Shown here: in pieces, positions 17,175-26,016 of the stretch
Numbering within the stretch: position 1 is the first letter of the stretch
Layout: each line of letters starts with the position of its first letter
Source of the DNA: Marinobacter xestospongiae
GTDB taxonomy: Bacteria > Pseudomonadota > Gammaproteobacteria > Pseudomonadales > Oleiphilaceae
Reading direction: 5' to 3'
NCBI RefSeq assembly: GCF_023156385.1
Contig: NZ_JAKZAK010000009.1
Span: forward strand, 109,603-173,602
Length of the DNA stretch: 64,000 nucleotides
The notes under the pieces: generated by a model
Told to the model about the DNA's origin: nothing
Database searches by the model: none
Seen by the model: the letters and a program-made list of their open reading frames with translations, nothing else
Translations under genes and position numbers: made by a program

Positions 17175-17180
17175 TAAGTT
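17152..17180 (+). promoter_or_regulatory. candidate repressor-maintenance promoter
   Basis: TTGAAA (17152-17157) and TAAGTT (17175-17180) are 17 bases apart, 30 bases before the repressor ATG. The third operator lies between these two elements, so full occupancy would shut the repressor gene off. Confidence 0.45.
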
Positions 17181-17209
17181 GCAGGCATGATCAACAGGAG
17201 AATCCCAAC

Positions 17210-17956
17210 ATGGCACTAGGGCAGAGACTCAAGCAGGCCCGACTCAGAGCAGGGTTAACCCAGGGCCAACTGGCTCAGCAGGTGGGCATGACCCAGGCAG
17301 CAATCGGCGCCCTGGAAACGCGAGACAGTCGCCAATCCACCAAGGCTGCCGAACTGGCACGAACGCTTGCCGTCAGCCTGGAGTGGCTGACCAGCGGAGA
17401 AGGGCCCATGGAGCGGGAAACCAGACCCAGTACCACGGTCACGCATATCAACAGCAGGCAGCGCACAGCGGATGAGCTGGAGTTCATTGGGCACATGGAT
17501 GCCTGGGACAGTCACACTCCGCTGGATGCTGATGAAGTAGAACTTCCACTTTTCAGAGAGGTTGAGCTTGCCGCCGGAGCCGGCGCGACACAGGTTATGG
17601 AGAATCATGGAGCAAAGTTGCGGTTTGCAAAGTCCACACTACGACGTGCGCACGTGTCACCCGAGAATGCCGCTTGCGCCTTCGTGAAAGGCAACAGCAT
17701 GGAGCCAGTGATGCCCGATGGCACAACAGTTGGCGTTAACACCGCGGACACCGAGATTCGCGACGGGGAGATCTACGCCATCGATCATAACGGCATGCTG
17801 AGAGTGAAGTTCCTCCACCGCAAACCTGGCGGCGGCATCCGAATCGTCAGCCAGAACGCCACCGAACATCAGCCGGAGGAATACACCGCACAGGATGTGA
17901 TCGACGAAAACATCCGCGTCATCGGTCGCGTGTTCTGGTGGTCTGTTCTCCGGTAA
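17210..17956 (+). CDS. CI/LexA-type phage repressor with S24 peptidase domain
   Basis: A 248-residue repressor with AGGAG upstream. Residues 4-60 form a Cro/C1-type helix-turn-helix (LKQARLRAGLTQGQLAQQVG). Residues 115-245 are an S24 self-cleaving domain: an Ala-Gly cleavage site near 122-123 (LAAGAG), the nucleophile Ser163 in KGNSMEP, and the general base Lys200 in MLRVKFL. It should dimerise on the three upstream operators, repress the leftward early genes, and be inactivated through RecA during DNA damage. All catalytic elements are intact, so the switch may still be functional. Confidence 0.9.
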   Translation: MALGQRLKQARLRAGLTQGQLAQQVGMTQAAIGALETRDSRQSTKAAELARTLAVSLEWLTSGEGPMERETRPSTTVTHINSRQRTADELEFIGHMDAWDSHTPLDADEVELPLFREVELAAGAGATQVMENHGAKLRFAKSTLRRAHVSPENAACAFVKGNSMEPVMPDGTTVGVNTADTEIRDGEIYAIDHNGMLRVKFLHRKPGGGIRIVSQNATEHQPEEYTAQDVIDENIRVIGRVFWWSVLR

Positions 17957-18393
17957 TCACGAGTGATGGGGCGCCCGGTGAACCACTGGCGCCCAACAAC
18001 ACTGACCAACAACATCACTCAACACTTAATTACAGGACCACAAAACAACAATTGTTTTCTGTTTGCGGGTAGCTTTTTGGCTCAATAACCAGCAGTAATG
18101 GAAAAAACCAGGCACAGCCCCACCTGTAATAAGTGGTTACTGCCGCCCTTAAAGCTTGTACGGCAGGGTTTGTTACAGCGACAGCCGGCACGGATCATCA
18201 AGCCAAAGTTCGTCATCCCCTCGCCGACTACTCAGCCAGTATAACGCCATGCCCCCTGAACAACTTACCGAGTTGGGCGCTACTCGGTGCCGCGGCTGGA
18301 GTGGAAAGAAACCATGAACAAGGGCCGCGCCATCTTCCGGGCGGTGGCGATGACCCTGAACGATTTCGATCACTGAGCCACCCGGTAACCCAG
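17957..18393. other. intergenic junction between phage island and iron locus
   Basis: No convincing gene in 437 bases. It holds clustered CAAC half-sites at 17985-18020, a fourth operator-like dyad at 18046-18057, and a weak hairpin with arms CTGCCG and CGGCAG near 18141-18166. Two overlapping tiny frames on the plus strand (18249-18317 and 18314-18376) have no recognisable product. The right boundary of the phage island must lie here or nearby, but I see no attachment site or integrase. Confidence 0.5.
18046..18057. promoter_or_regulatory. distal repressor operator-like dyad
   Basis: CAACAATTGTTT matches the CWAC-N4-GTTG operator pattern in 7 of 8 positions and lies about 90 bp after the repressor stop. 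It may be a remnant of a second operator region (OL-like), or alternatively an AT-rich terminator hairpin (AAAACAA/TTGTTTT) for the repressor transcript. Confidence 0.4.
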
Positions 18394-20076
18394 CTAATCC
18401 GCCGCCTGCCACAGCGCCTGGTAGGTGGCGCTGTCGGCCAGCAGGTCGGTATGCCGGCCCTGCTGCACCAACCTGCCCTGCTCCAGTACACAGATCCGGT
18501 CAACATCGACAATGGTGTCCAGACGATGGGCAACGGTGATCACCGTCTTGCCCTCACACAGTCGCCGGATTGCCCTCAGCACAGCCTCCTGGCGACGCTG
18601 ATCCAGCGCTGAGGTGACCTCGTCCAGCAACACCACCGGAGCGTCCCGCAACAGCGCCCGAGCAATACTGACCCGCTGGCGCTCGCCGCCGGACAGGGTC
18701 TGGCCGTTCTCCCCCAGCATGCCGTCGAGGCCTTCGGGCAGGCGTGCCACCACCTCATCCAGGCCGGCATCGGCCACCGCCTGCGCCAGGGCTGAGGCGC
18801 TGGCCTGCGGATTGGCAATCATCAGATTGTCCCGCAGGCTGCCGGCGAACAGCTGCACATCCTGGGTGACGTACGACAGGTTGCGATACAGCTGATCGGT
18901 GCCCAGTCGCGCCAATGTCAGCCCTCCCAGACGAACCTCTCCGTGATCGATGGCGTGGAAACCGGCAATCACATGCAGCAGGCTGCTCTTGCCGGCACCG
19001 CTGGGACCGACCAGGGCCAGGTGTTCGCCGGCCTCCACCGTCAGGTTGATGTCCTGCAACACCGGCTGGCCGTCAAGACTCAGACTCACGCCCTCCAGGG
19101 CCAGATCCGTGCCCTGCGGTGCCTGGCCCAGCTGGGGCTGGCGCGGCGCCGTGGCCAGACCATGGAGCCGGGCGGTGGCGCTCAGGAAGAAGCGGATCAG
19201 CGCGGTGAAGATGGTCAGGCTGGCCAGCGGCCGGATACAGGCCACCGTGGCCGCTGCCACCACCAGCCAGGCTTCAGGCGTCAGGGCGTCCCCAGCCAGC
19301 AGCACACCGCCGACCACCATCACCAGCGGCAGGGTCAGCTCCAGCAGGCAAGTTACCAACATTACGCCGGTGCCGGCAGCCCACTCCAGATCCAAACCGG
19401 CATCGCGAATCTGGCACAGCCGCTGCTGCAGAGGCGCGGCCAGTCGCTCGGTGCGACCAAACGCCTTCAGCGTCGGCAACCCCTCGATGAACTCCAGCAA
19501 CTCGTTGGCACCCTCGATGCCGTGGCGATGGCTGGTCGCGGCCGCCGCCATGAAACGCCGTTCAAGCACCGGCAGCAGCATCAGGTTGACCATCAGGCTG
19601 GCGGTCAGCAGGGCGCCCAGCGCCGGGCTCACCAGCCAAACCACAATCGCCATTGCCAGCGGCACCACCACCGCTCCCGCGGCTTCGGCCACCAGGTGGC
19701 TGAGAATGTCCTCAAACTGCTTCAGATCGCTGGTCATCAGGCGAATACGCTCCCCCAGCCCCTTGCCGGTCAGCGCTGCCAGGGGCTGGCGACGAATGTC
19801 CAGCAGCAGCTGGCGACGCAGGCTGTGGCTGAGCTGGTAGGCACCGGTAAAACTCTGCCGGGCCGTCAGCCCCAGCAGCCACTGGGCCGCCAGTGCCACC
19901 GCGGCTACCGCCACCAGCGCCGGCCCCGACAGCGTGTGTCCCGACAACACGTAACCAAACAGCATCAACCACGGCACCATGGGCACCAGATCGGCGCCCA
20001 TGCGTCCGACGATGCCTAACCAGAACTGGCGCTGGGACGCCCCACTGTGCGCCAGCAGAAACTGCACCTTAGTCAT
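18394..20076 (-). CDS. ABC transporter, membrane-ATPase fusion (YbtQ/PchI-like)
   Basis: A 560-residue half-transporter: six membrane helices in residues 20-290, then a nucleotide-binding domain with Walker A GPSGAGKSS, signature LSGGERQR, Walker B APVVLLDEV and H-loop VAHR. It overlaps the preceding ABC gene by eight bases, so the two likely form a heterodimer. The fold is that of exporters, but in siderophore loci such pairs (YbtPQ of yersiniabactin, PchHI of pyochelin, IrtAB) act in inner-membrane siderophore import. The adjacent receptor and AraC genes support that reading. An exporter or CydDC role is less likely from context. Confidence 0.8.
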   Translation of the reverse strand: MTKVQFLLAHSGASQRQFWLGIVGRMGADLVPMVPWLMLFGYVLSGHTLSGPALVAVAAVALAAQWLLGLTARQSFTGAYQLSHSLRRQLLLDIRRQPLAALTGKGLGERIRLMTSDLKQFEDILSHLVAEAAGAVVVPLAMAIVVWLVSPALGALLTASLMVNLMLLPVLERRFMAAAATSHRHGIEGANELLEFIEGLPTLKAFGRTERLAAPLQQRLCQIRDAGLDLEWAAGTGVMLVTCLLELTLPLVMVVGGVLLAGDALTPEAWLVVAAATVACIRPLASLTIFTALIRFFLSATARLHGLATAPRQPQLGQAPQGTDLALEGVSLSLDGQPVLQDINLTVEAGEHLALVGPSGAGKSSLLHVIAGFHAIDHGEVRLGGLTLARLGTDQLYRNLSYVTQDVQLFAGSLRDNLMIANPQASASALAQAVADAGLDEVVARLPEGLDGMLGENGQTLSGGERQRVSIARALLRDAPVVLLDEVTSALDQRRQEAVLRAIRRLCEGKTVITVAHRLDTIVDVDRICVLEQGRLVQQGRHTDLLADSATYQALWQAAD

Positions 20077-21730
20077 CGCTCTTGCCCTCCGTCACCGTCA
20101 GTTCGCCATCCGTCAGTGTCCATACCTGGTCCGCCGTGCGCACTGCCTGGGGCCGGTGACTGATCACCAGCTGGATCTGCGACGGGTCGTAGTCCCTGAC
20201 ACCTGCCAGGACCTCCCGCTCGGTGCGGTTGTCGAGGTGAGAGGTCGCCTCGTCGAGGATCAGAATCGGGGTGTTGGCCAGCAGGGCCCGGGCGATTGCC
20301 AGCCGTTGCAGCTCGCCACCGCTGAAGCTGCGGCGGGTCTCCCCCATGTCGGTGTCCAGCTGCGCCGGCAACGCCCGCACCAGCCCCGCCAGCCGGACCA
20401 CCTCAAGCACCCGCCAGAGTTCACTCTCATGCTGGCGGGGACAGGCAAGCCGCAGGTTGTCGGCAATCGAACCGACAAAGAAGAACGCCTGCTGGCTGGC
20501 GCTGGCAACGTAGCGGGCCCGGCACTCGTCAGAGAGGGGCCGGATGGCGTGGCCGTTGAGCAGCCAGTCGCCCTGATCCGCCACCAACTGACCGGACAGC
20601 AGCTCCAGCAGCGAACTCTTGCCACCACCGGAGGCGCCCTGCAGCACCACCCGTTGTCCTGGCGCCACCGACAGCGACAGCCCCCGGAACAGCGATCGGC
20701 CACCCCGGGACAGGCTCAGATCACGGCAGGCCAGGCGCTGCAGGGGTTCGTCCAGATGCCCGGTGGTGACTTCCTGCTGCGGGCACAGCGACAGCAAGCG
20801 GCCCACCGCCACAAAAGTCTCGGACACCTGCCCGATCAGTTGGGTCAGTGCCAGCCAGGGCTTGAGCATGCCTGCGGCGATCATCGCCGCCACCACCCCG
20901 TCCGCCAGTGACAGGGTACCGGCAACCATCAACACGATCGCCAGCGGCACCAGAAAGAACAGCGACGCCTGAGCCACCGTCACGAAACCGACCCAGGCAC
21001 CAATGAGCTGGCGGATGTAGTCCGCGGTCATGCCGTGATGGCTCGCCATCGCGCGATCCAGCTGACGGAACGAATCGGCATCCACCCCGTACAGCTTCAT
21101 CACACCGATGCTGCGCAGGAACTCCAGTTGGGCCTCATGCATGCGAGCCACAATGTCGTTGTAATGGGCCTGGCGCTCCGTAAAACCCCGCATCATCACC
21201 ACCTGAATCAGTAACGCCAGTGGCAGCGGTGCCAGGGCCACCAGTCCCAGGCGCCAGTCAATGACAAACAGCAGAGCAGTCAGCAGCAGTGGCATGATGA
21301 CGCCGTTGATAATGTCCACACCGTGGTGGGCAATCAGCGGTTCCAGTGCCTGAGTGTCTGTGATGACGCGTTTTTCCAGGTCACCACGGTGAAAGTCCCG
21401 CAGCCGACTGACCGGCATTCGGGCCAGGCTCGTCACCAGAGAGGCCCGCACCCGCTGGATGATGCCGTAGGCCGCCAGATGCACCTGCCAAACCCCCGCG
21501 GTGAACAACAGATAGCGCAGCACGATGGCGCCCCCCGCCACCAGGCCATAGCCCAGCACCGGTTCACCGATCATCACCGCGCGGGCCGCCAGCCACAGTG
21601 CCACCCAGGGCACCAGCTCCACCAGTGAGGCCAGTAACGCCAGCGCCAGGGCCACGGGCAGACGCCGCGGCTCCCCCCGCAGGATCGTCACCAGAGCCTG
21701 GCTGCTGGACATGTCATGGGTCAGGTTCAT
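20069..21730 (-). CDS. ABC transporter, membrane-ATPase fusion (YbtP/PchH-like)
   Basis: A 553-residue half-transporter from ATG 21730, chosen for its GGGAGA site; an earlier TTG adds six residues. Membrane helices span residues 20-300 and the ATPase domain has Walker A GASGGGKSS, signature FSGGELQR, Walker B PILILDEATS and H-loop SHRP. It pairs with the following gene, which overlaps its end. Both belong to the type IV fold seen in siderophore importers next to AraC regulators and TonB receptors. The likely task is moving a ferric siderophore, or processing it, across the inner membrane. Confidence 0.8.
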   Translation of the reverse strand: MNLTHDMSSSQALVTILRGEPRRLPVALALALLASLVELVPWVALWLAARAVMIGEPVLGYGLVAGGAIVLRYLLFTAGVWQVHLAAYGIIQRVRASLVTSLARMPVSRLRDFHRGDLEKRVITDTQALEPLIAHHGVDIINGVIMPLLLTALLFVIDWRLGLVALAPLPLALLIQVVMMRGFTERQAHYNDIVARMHEAQLEFLRSIGVMKLYGVDADSFRQLDRAMASHHGMTADYIRQLIGAWVGFVTVAQASLFFLVPLAIVLMVAGTLSLADGVVAAMIAAGMLKPWLALTQLIGQVSETFVAVGRLLSLCPQQEVTTGHLDEPLQRLACRDLSLSRGGRSLFRGLSLSVAPGQRVVLQGASGGGKSSLLELLSGQLVADQGDWLLNGHAIRPLSDECRARYVASASQQAFFFVGSIADNLRLACPRQHESELWRVLEVVRLAGLVRALPAQLDTDMGETRRSFSGGELQRLAIARALLANTPILILDEATSHLDNRTEREVLAGVRDYDPSQIQLVISHRPQAVRTADQVWTLTDGELTVTEGKSDD

Positions 21731-21828
21731 TGCCAATTCTCCCGCCAAAAGTGGGAATTATTCGCAATCGATCACCTTGCCGCCTGCACCTTCGGGAACC
21801 AGATCATCACGATCGGGAATTCTCCCGG

Positions 21829-22701
21829 TCAGCGATGGCCGGACTGTCGGTGTTGGCGGTAGTGGCTGGGGCTGAGGCCGGTGTGACGCCGGAATACCCG
21901 GGCGAAGTGACCACTGTGGCGGTAGCCCAGAGACAGGGCCAGATCGGTGATGGTGCAATCGGTATGGGCCAGCTCACGCCGGGCCCGCTGCATCCGCTGC
22001 TGCTGAGTCCAGGCAGCCACGCCCAGACCCAGCTCGCTGCGGAAGGCCTGTTTGAGGTAGCAGTCGTTGGTACCCAGGGCCCGGGCGAGCGCGGTGATTG
22101 ACCAGGTCTGCGACAGATCCTGTCGGATCAGCCCGCAGGCCCGGTCCACCAGCGCCGGCTCGCCTGGATCAGCCATCAGCAGAGCGAGGATTTCCAGCGC
22201 CTTGGCCTTCATCCACAAGTGCCTGGCTTCACCCCGCAATGGGCACTGCCAGATCGCCTCGGCGGCCCCGGCCAGCGCCCCGGTCAGCGGCGTCAGCCAG
22301 CCGGCGGAGAGTTCGCGGAATCTCTCCAGGCCGGGGCTGGAGGCGGACTGGCACAACCGTGACATGTTGTGGTCAGAAAGCGGGAAGTACAGCTGGATCG
22401 CCTGCAGGCGCCCCCCCGCCGGCAAGACCACGTGGTCCCGGTAATCCTCCGGCAGCACCGCCACCAGGCAGCGATTGCGGTAAAAACTGGAGGGAACCTC
22501 CGGGTAGTCACCGCCCAGGGCATCGCTGTGCCCCATGATGCTGACGTAACAACCGGCGGGCACCCGCTCCTGCAGTCGCAGGCCTCGCCGGGTGGTGTAA
22601 TCGAACACCCGCAACCAGGACTGGCGATCGAGGGGGTACTGTTCGTAGAGATCGGCGATGGCCGCCATCTCACAGTTGATGAAAGGACCGTCCGGGGTCA
22701 C
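21829..22701 (-). CDS. AraC-family regulator, first of a pair
   Basis: A 290-residue protein. I choose GTG 22701 because AGGAG lies seven bases upstream; a longer in-frame extension lacks a site. The C-terminal 100 residues hold the two AraC helix-turn-helix motifs (WSITALARALGTNDCYLKQA and ITDLALSLGYRHSGHFARVF, closing with GLSPSHYRQ). The N-terminal region is a distinct sensory domain like that of PchR/YbtA, which bind ferric siderophore. It lies between a second AraC gene and the ABC pair, so it probably controls this uptake locus. Confidence 0.8.
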   Translation of the reverse strand: MTPDGPFINCEMAAIADLYEQYPLDRQSWLRVFDYTTRRGLRLQERVPAGCYVSIMGHSDALGGDYPEVPSSFYRNRCLVAVLPEDYRDHVVLPAGGRLQAIQLYFPLSDHNMSRLCQSASSPGLERFRELSAGWLTPLTGALAGAAEAIWQCPLRGEARHLWMKAKALEILALLMADPGEPALVDRACGLIRQDLSQTWSITALARALGTNDCYLKQAFRSELGLGVAAWTQQQRMQRARRELAHTDCTITDLALSLGYRHSGHFARVFRRHTGLSPSHYRQHRQSGHR

Positions 22702-22753
22702 GGGGTTCTCCTGGTTGTTCACGGCACGGGACGCGCTGCAAGGGAGTCTCCGG

Positions 22754-23620
22754 TTACCCGCGCAGGTCCCGGGGCAGGACCCCAAACTGCTTGCGAAAGG
22801 CCGCGCTGAAGTGGCTGACGTTGCTGTAGCCCATCATCACCGCGGTTTCGGTCACGTTATGACGCCGCAGCAGCGCTCTGGCCGCCTGCATCCGCTGTTG
22901 CTGGAACAGGGCGTAGACGCTGGTGCCAAACAACGCCCGGAAGCCATTCTTGAGTTTGTACTGGTTGAGTCCGGTCTCACTGGCCAATTCCGCCAGCGTT
23001 GGCGGCTGGCTGAGATCACTCAACAGCCGGTCGCGGGCCAGATACAGCCGGCGCCGGTCCCGCTCGCTGATGGTGGTAACGGCCGCCGCCGGCTCGCGGA
23101 AAGCGCTCAGCAACCAGTGCAGATAGTTCAGCACCGCGGCGTGCAGGCGCAGGCGGCTGTCGCCTCCCTGGCTGAGCCGGATGGCCAGTTGCTCAGCCTG
23201 GCGCGCCACATCCAGGTGGTAACCGGCATTGCGGACGAAGAACCGCGGACGATCGGCCAGTCGCAGTACCGTCAGCTCGTCACCGGCCAGCTCCCAGAGT
23301 TTGTCGGGGGTCGCCATCACCGCCAGATTGCGGAACCGCTGCCCCACCGGCATGCTGAACACTTCGCCGTCCGAGTACCCCATGCTGAGATCGCCACCGC
23401 CATACTGCATCCGGACATCGCGGATGCAGGCCTGAAAGCGCCCCTCCAGAATGCAGTTGAGGTGGATGAACTCACTGTCACCGGGCGACTCCATCGAGCC
23501 CGATACGGCGTCCTGGGCGGCGTAATCGGTCAGCGCCACCGTCAGCCCGGGCTGGATTTCCTGGCGGGTTTCCGAAAAGAACGGCAACTCTCGATTCGGG
23601 TGTTCAGTGGTGACGGACAT
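22754..23620 (-). CDS. AraC-family siderophore regulator, PchR/YbtA-like
   Basis: The C-terminal region has a full AraC domain (PTLAELASETGLNQYKLKNG, then VTETAVMMGYSNVSHFSAAF). In family terms, LKNGFRALFGTSVYALFQQQ is the PchR-type signature. The open frame reaches 23704 (TTG), but a Fur-like box lies at 23707-23725, so the transcript must begin inside the frame; ATG 23620 or 23656 is a more credible start, giving about 288-300 residues. It should activate the receptor and transporter genes when the cognate siderophore is present. Confidence 0.75.
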   Translation of the reverse strand: MSVTTEHPNRELPFFSETRQEIQPGLTVALTDYAAQDAVSGSMESPGDSEFIHLNCILEGRFQACIRDVRMQYGGGDLSMGYSDGEVFSMPVGQRFRNLAVMATPDKLWELAGDELTVLRLADRPRFFVRNAGYHLDVARQAEQLAIRLSQGGDSRLRLHAAVLNYLHWLLSAFREPAAAVTTISERDRRRLYLARDRLLSDLSQPPTLAELASETGLNQYKLKNGFRALFGTSVYALFQQQRMQAARALLRRHNVTETAVMMGYSNVSHFSAAFRKQFGVLPRDLRG

Positions 23621-23706
23621 GGCAACGGCATCGCAACGGGCAGTGGGTGGGTCCATGGCTGCCCGCAGACCGGGCAGCCAATAGGCTACCAGACCCGACA
23701 CCAATT

Positions 23707-23725
23707 GTTAACGCCTATCATTCTC
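23707..23725. promoter_or_regulatory. Fur-box-like site before the AraC regulator
   Basis: Read leftward, GAGAATGATAGGCGTTAAC matches the 19-bp Fur consensus at 14 of 19 positions. It lies between the receptor stop and the regulator start, so iron should repress the regulator directly. Confidence 0.6.
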
Positions 23726-23738
23726 AACTAACCCGACA

Positions 23739-25943
23739 TTAGAAGCGGGCGGCCAGACTGATCCCAAACCGGCGCGGGTCACCGGCTTCCACGGTGTGGC
23801 CGGCACCAAAGTCGAACTCCACCCGCGAGTAGTATTCATCACCGGCGTTCTTGATCCAGGCGTAGGCCTCCCAATGCTCCGATTCCACTCCGGCCTTGAG
23901 GTTCAGCAGGCTGTAGGCGTCCTGTTCGAAGTGATTCTGGCTGTCGAAGTAATAGTCGCCAATGTACTGCACGTCGGCACGGGCGAACAGGTCCAGACCA
24001 TCGGTCAGCGGACGACGGTGCTGCACCGCCAGATTCGCGGTCAGCTCCGGAGTATTGACCATCTTGTTGCCATTGCAGTTGGCACTGACACCGGAGAAAT
24101 CGCAGCCCTGGTATCGGACGTATTCGGCGTCGGTGTAACTGCCACTGGCACTGACCAGCCAGCCAGGTGCCGGACGATAGCGAGTCTCAAACTCCACGCC
24201 CTGACTGCGGCCCTTGCCGGCGTTGTCGGTCAGAATCTTGCCAGTCTGCGGCACCAGCTGCTGCACCTGCTGATCATCGATCTCGATGTAGAACAGGGCG
24301 GTGCTCAACTCCAGGGCACCGGAGAGAAAACTCGACTTATAGCCCAGCTCGTAGTTGGTGCTGGTTTCGGAGTCGTACGTCGGGTCGTCCTCACTGGGAT
24401 AGAGATAGTCGAAGCCGCCGGCGCGATAGCCACGGCTGACACTGCCGTAGAGCAACCCGTCACTCAGCGTCCACGAGGCGCCAAGTTTCGGCAGCCATTG
24501 ATTGAAATGCTTGTCGCCCTGGATATGGACACTGGCGCCGCTCTCAAGCTGGGTGCGGATATCCGCCTCACGCTTCTCCCGGTCCAGACGCAGGCCGGCG
24601 GAGAGGCTCAGACGCTCACCGACCCGATAATCCAACTGACCAAACACCGCCTGACCGCTGTTGTTCTTGCTGGCATCGGTGAGGTCGCGGTAGGGGCCAC
24701 CCATACCGAACGCGGTATAGTCCAGTACATTCACACCATCCACGTGGTACTCGCTGCGATAGGCATAAAGCCCCGCCAGCCAGCTCAGCTCGGTCTCGCC
24801 ACCGGACGCCCAGCGCACTTCCTGGGACAACTGGTTCTGGCTCTCATCCGACGTTGAATGGTGGGTATAGTCAGGATTACTGCCGGCGTCCTGGTCGGCG
24901 GAGTTGAGGGTCTCCCAGTCCCGCCAGCCAGTAATGGCGGTCAGGGTTCCAGCATCGAACTGACGGCTGATCGACAACGAGGCGCCCCTGGAGTCCTGAT
25001 CGTCCTTGCCGTGCATGTTGTGGTCGACCTTGTCCGGATTTCGCTTGATAAAGTCGGCGGTACCAAGAGCGTAGGAATCGCCCCGGCGACGGTCATAGTC
25101 CAGAATCAGATCGGCTTCAAGATCGTGAGATGGCTGCCAGCGCAGCTTCACCCGGGCACTGGCCTCGCGGGTTTCGCCATAGTCCTCGCCGGTATGGATG
25201 TTGGTGAGGTGGCCATCGTCATCGGTGGCCGACAGGCTGACACTGGCGAACAGCTCGTCACGGATCAGCGGCACACTGCCCTGCAGACCCAGCTTGTGCC
25301 GGTCCAGATTATCCGCGGACAGCGACAGGCGCCCCGTCGCTGTGTTCCCGGGTGGCCGGGTGACGATGTTGATGATGCCGCCAAGGGAATTGCCACCGTA
25401 CAGGGTGCCCTGGGGCCCCCGCAGCACCTCGACCCGCTCGATGTCCATCAACTCCAGGTCGAACATGCCGTTGCTGGTGTAATTGACGCCATCGACGTAG
25501 AAGCCCACGGTCTGGTCGGTAAACAACCCGGGGCCGATGCCGCGAATAAAAATGTTGCTTTCGCGACTGCCTCCCCAGGTGAAGACATGCAGGTTCGGCA
25601 CCTGCTGGCCCAGCTCCTCCAGGCTCTCCACTTCGGCGTCCGCCAGCTCCTCGCCGCTCCTGGCGGACACGCTGCCACTGACGTCCATCACCTCCGCCTG
25701 GCGCTTCTCCGCGGTTACGGTAATCGGTTCCAGTGCCAGCGGTGCCGCAGCCGGCGCCGCCAACGAGGTCAGGGGAGCCAGCCCAAGGCCTGCCGCCGCG
25801 CCCCAACCCAGCCAGCTGTCCGCCAGCGCGTTACGCGACCGGGTCAAACCGGACGACGGCGCCCGGGACTTGAGTTTGCACAGGGCGTTAGAGGCGGGGT
25901 TGGCAGTTCCGGCCAGAGCTGACCGGTGGGACAGTCGCAACAT
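23739..25943 (-). CDS. TonB-dependent siderophore receptor
   Basis: A 734-residue outer-membrane receptor; ATG 25943 has AAGGAG seven bases upstream. An unusually long N-terminus of about 65 residues precedes a typical TonB box (LEPITVTA). The plug domain follows (VPNLHVFTWGGSRESNIFIR, VEVLRGPQGTLYGGNSLGG), then a 22-strand-type barrel ending in a terminal Phe (RRFGISLAARF). Similar receptors take up yersiniabactin/pyochelin-type siderophores (FyuA/FptA group). The neighbouring AraC genes and ABC pair fit that group; the actual ligand cannot be read from sequence. Confidence 0.9.
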   Translation of the reverse strand: MLRLSHRSALAGTANPASNALCKLKSRAPSSGLTRSRNALADSWLGWGAAAGLGLAPLTSLAAPAAAPLALEPITVTAEKRQAEVMDVSGSVSARSGEELADAEVESLEELGQQVPNLHVFTWGGSRESNIFIRGIGPGLFTDQTVGFYVDGVNYTSNGMFDLELMDIERVEVLRGPQGTLYGGNSLGGIINIVTRPPGNTATGRLSLSADNLDRHKLGLQGSVPLIRDELFASVSLSATDDDGHLTNIHTGEDYGETREASARVKLRWQPSHDLEADLILDYDRRRGDSYALGTADFIKRNPDKVDHNMHGKDDQDSRGASLSISRQFDAGTLTAITGWRDWETLNSADQDAGSNPDYTHHSTSDESQNQLSQEVRWASGGETELSWLAGLYAYRSEYHVDGVNVLDYTAFGMGGPYRDLTDASKNNSGQAVFGQLDYRVGERLSLSAGLRLDREKREADIRTQLESGASVHIQGDKHFNQWLPKLGASWTLSDGLLYGSVSRGYRAGGFDYLYPSEDDPTYDSETSTNYELGYKSSFLSGALELSTALFYIEIDDQQVQQLVPQTGKILTDNAGKGRSQGVEFETRYRPAPGWLVSASGSYTDAEYVRYQGCDFSGVSANCNGNKMVNTPELTANLAVQHRRPLTDGLDLFARADVQYIGDYYFDSQNHFEQDAYSLLNLKAGVESEHWEAYAWIKNAGDEYYSRVEFDFGAGHTVEAGDPRRFGISLAARF

Positions 25944-25967
25944 CACAGGACTCCTTCAACTTGATTG

Positions 25968-25986
25968 GCGAATGCGTCTCATTTGC
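25968..25986. promoter_or_regulatory. Fur-box-like site before the TonB receptor
   Basis: Read leftward, GCAAATGAGACGCATTCGC matches the Fur consensus at 12 of 19 positions, with both TGA/ATT core elements. It lies 25-43 bases before the receptor start in the 73-base gap after the ATPase gene, giving the receptor its own iron-regulated promoter. Confidence 0.5.
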
Positions 25987-26016
25987 CTTCATTCTGTGCC
26001 AGTCACCAATCAACCA

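Noticed and set aside
18249..18376. Two overlapping plus-strand mini-genes (22 and 20 codons)
   Set aside because: The ATGA overlap looks gene-like, but neither product has recognisable features and the lengths are within chance for this base composition.
18394..21730. CydDC-type cysteine/glutathione exporter
   Set aside because: CydDC genes usually accompany cydAB; here the pair sits with siderophore receptor and AraC genes, which fits the YbtPQ/PchHI group better.
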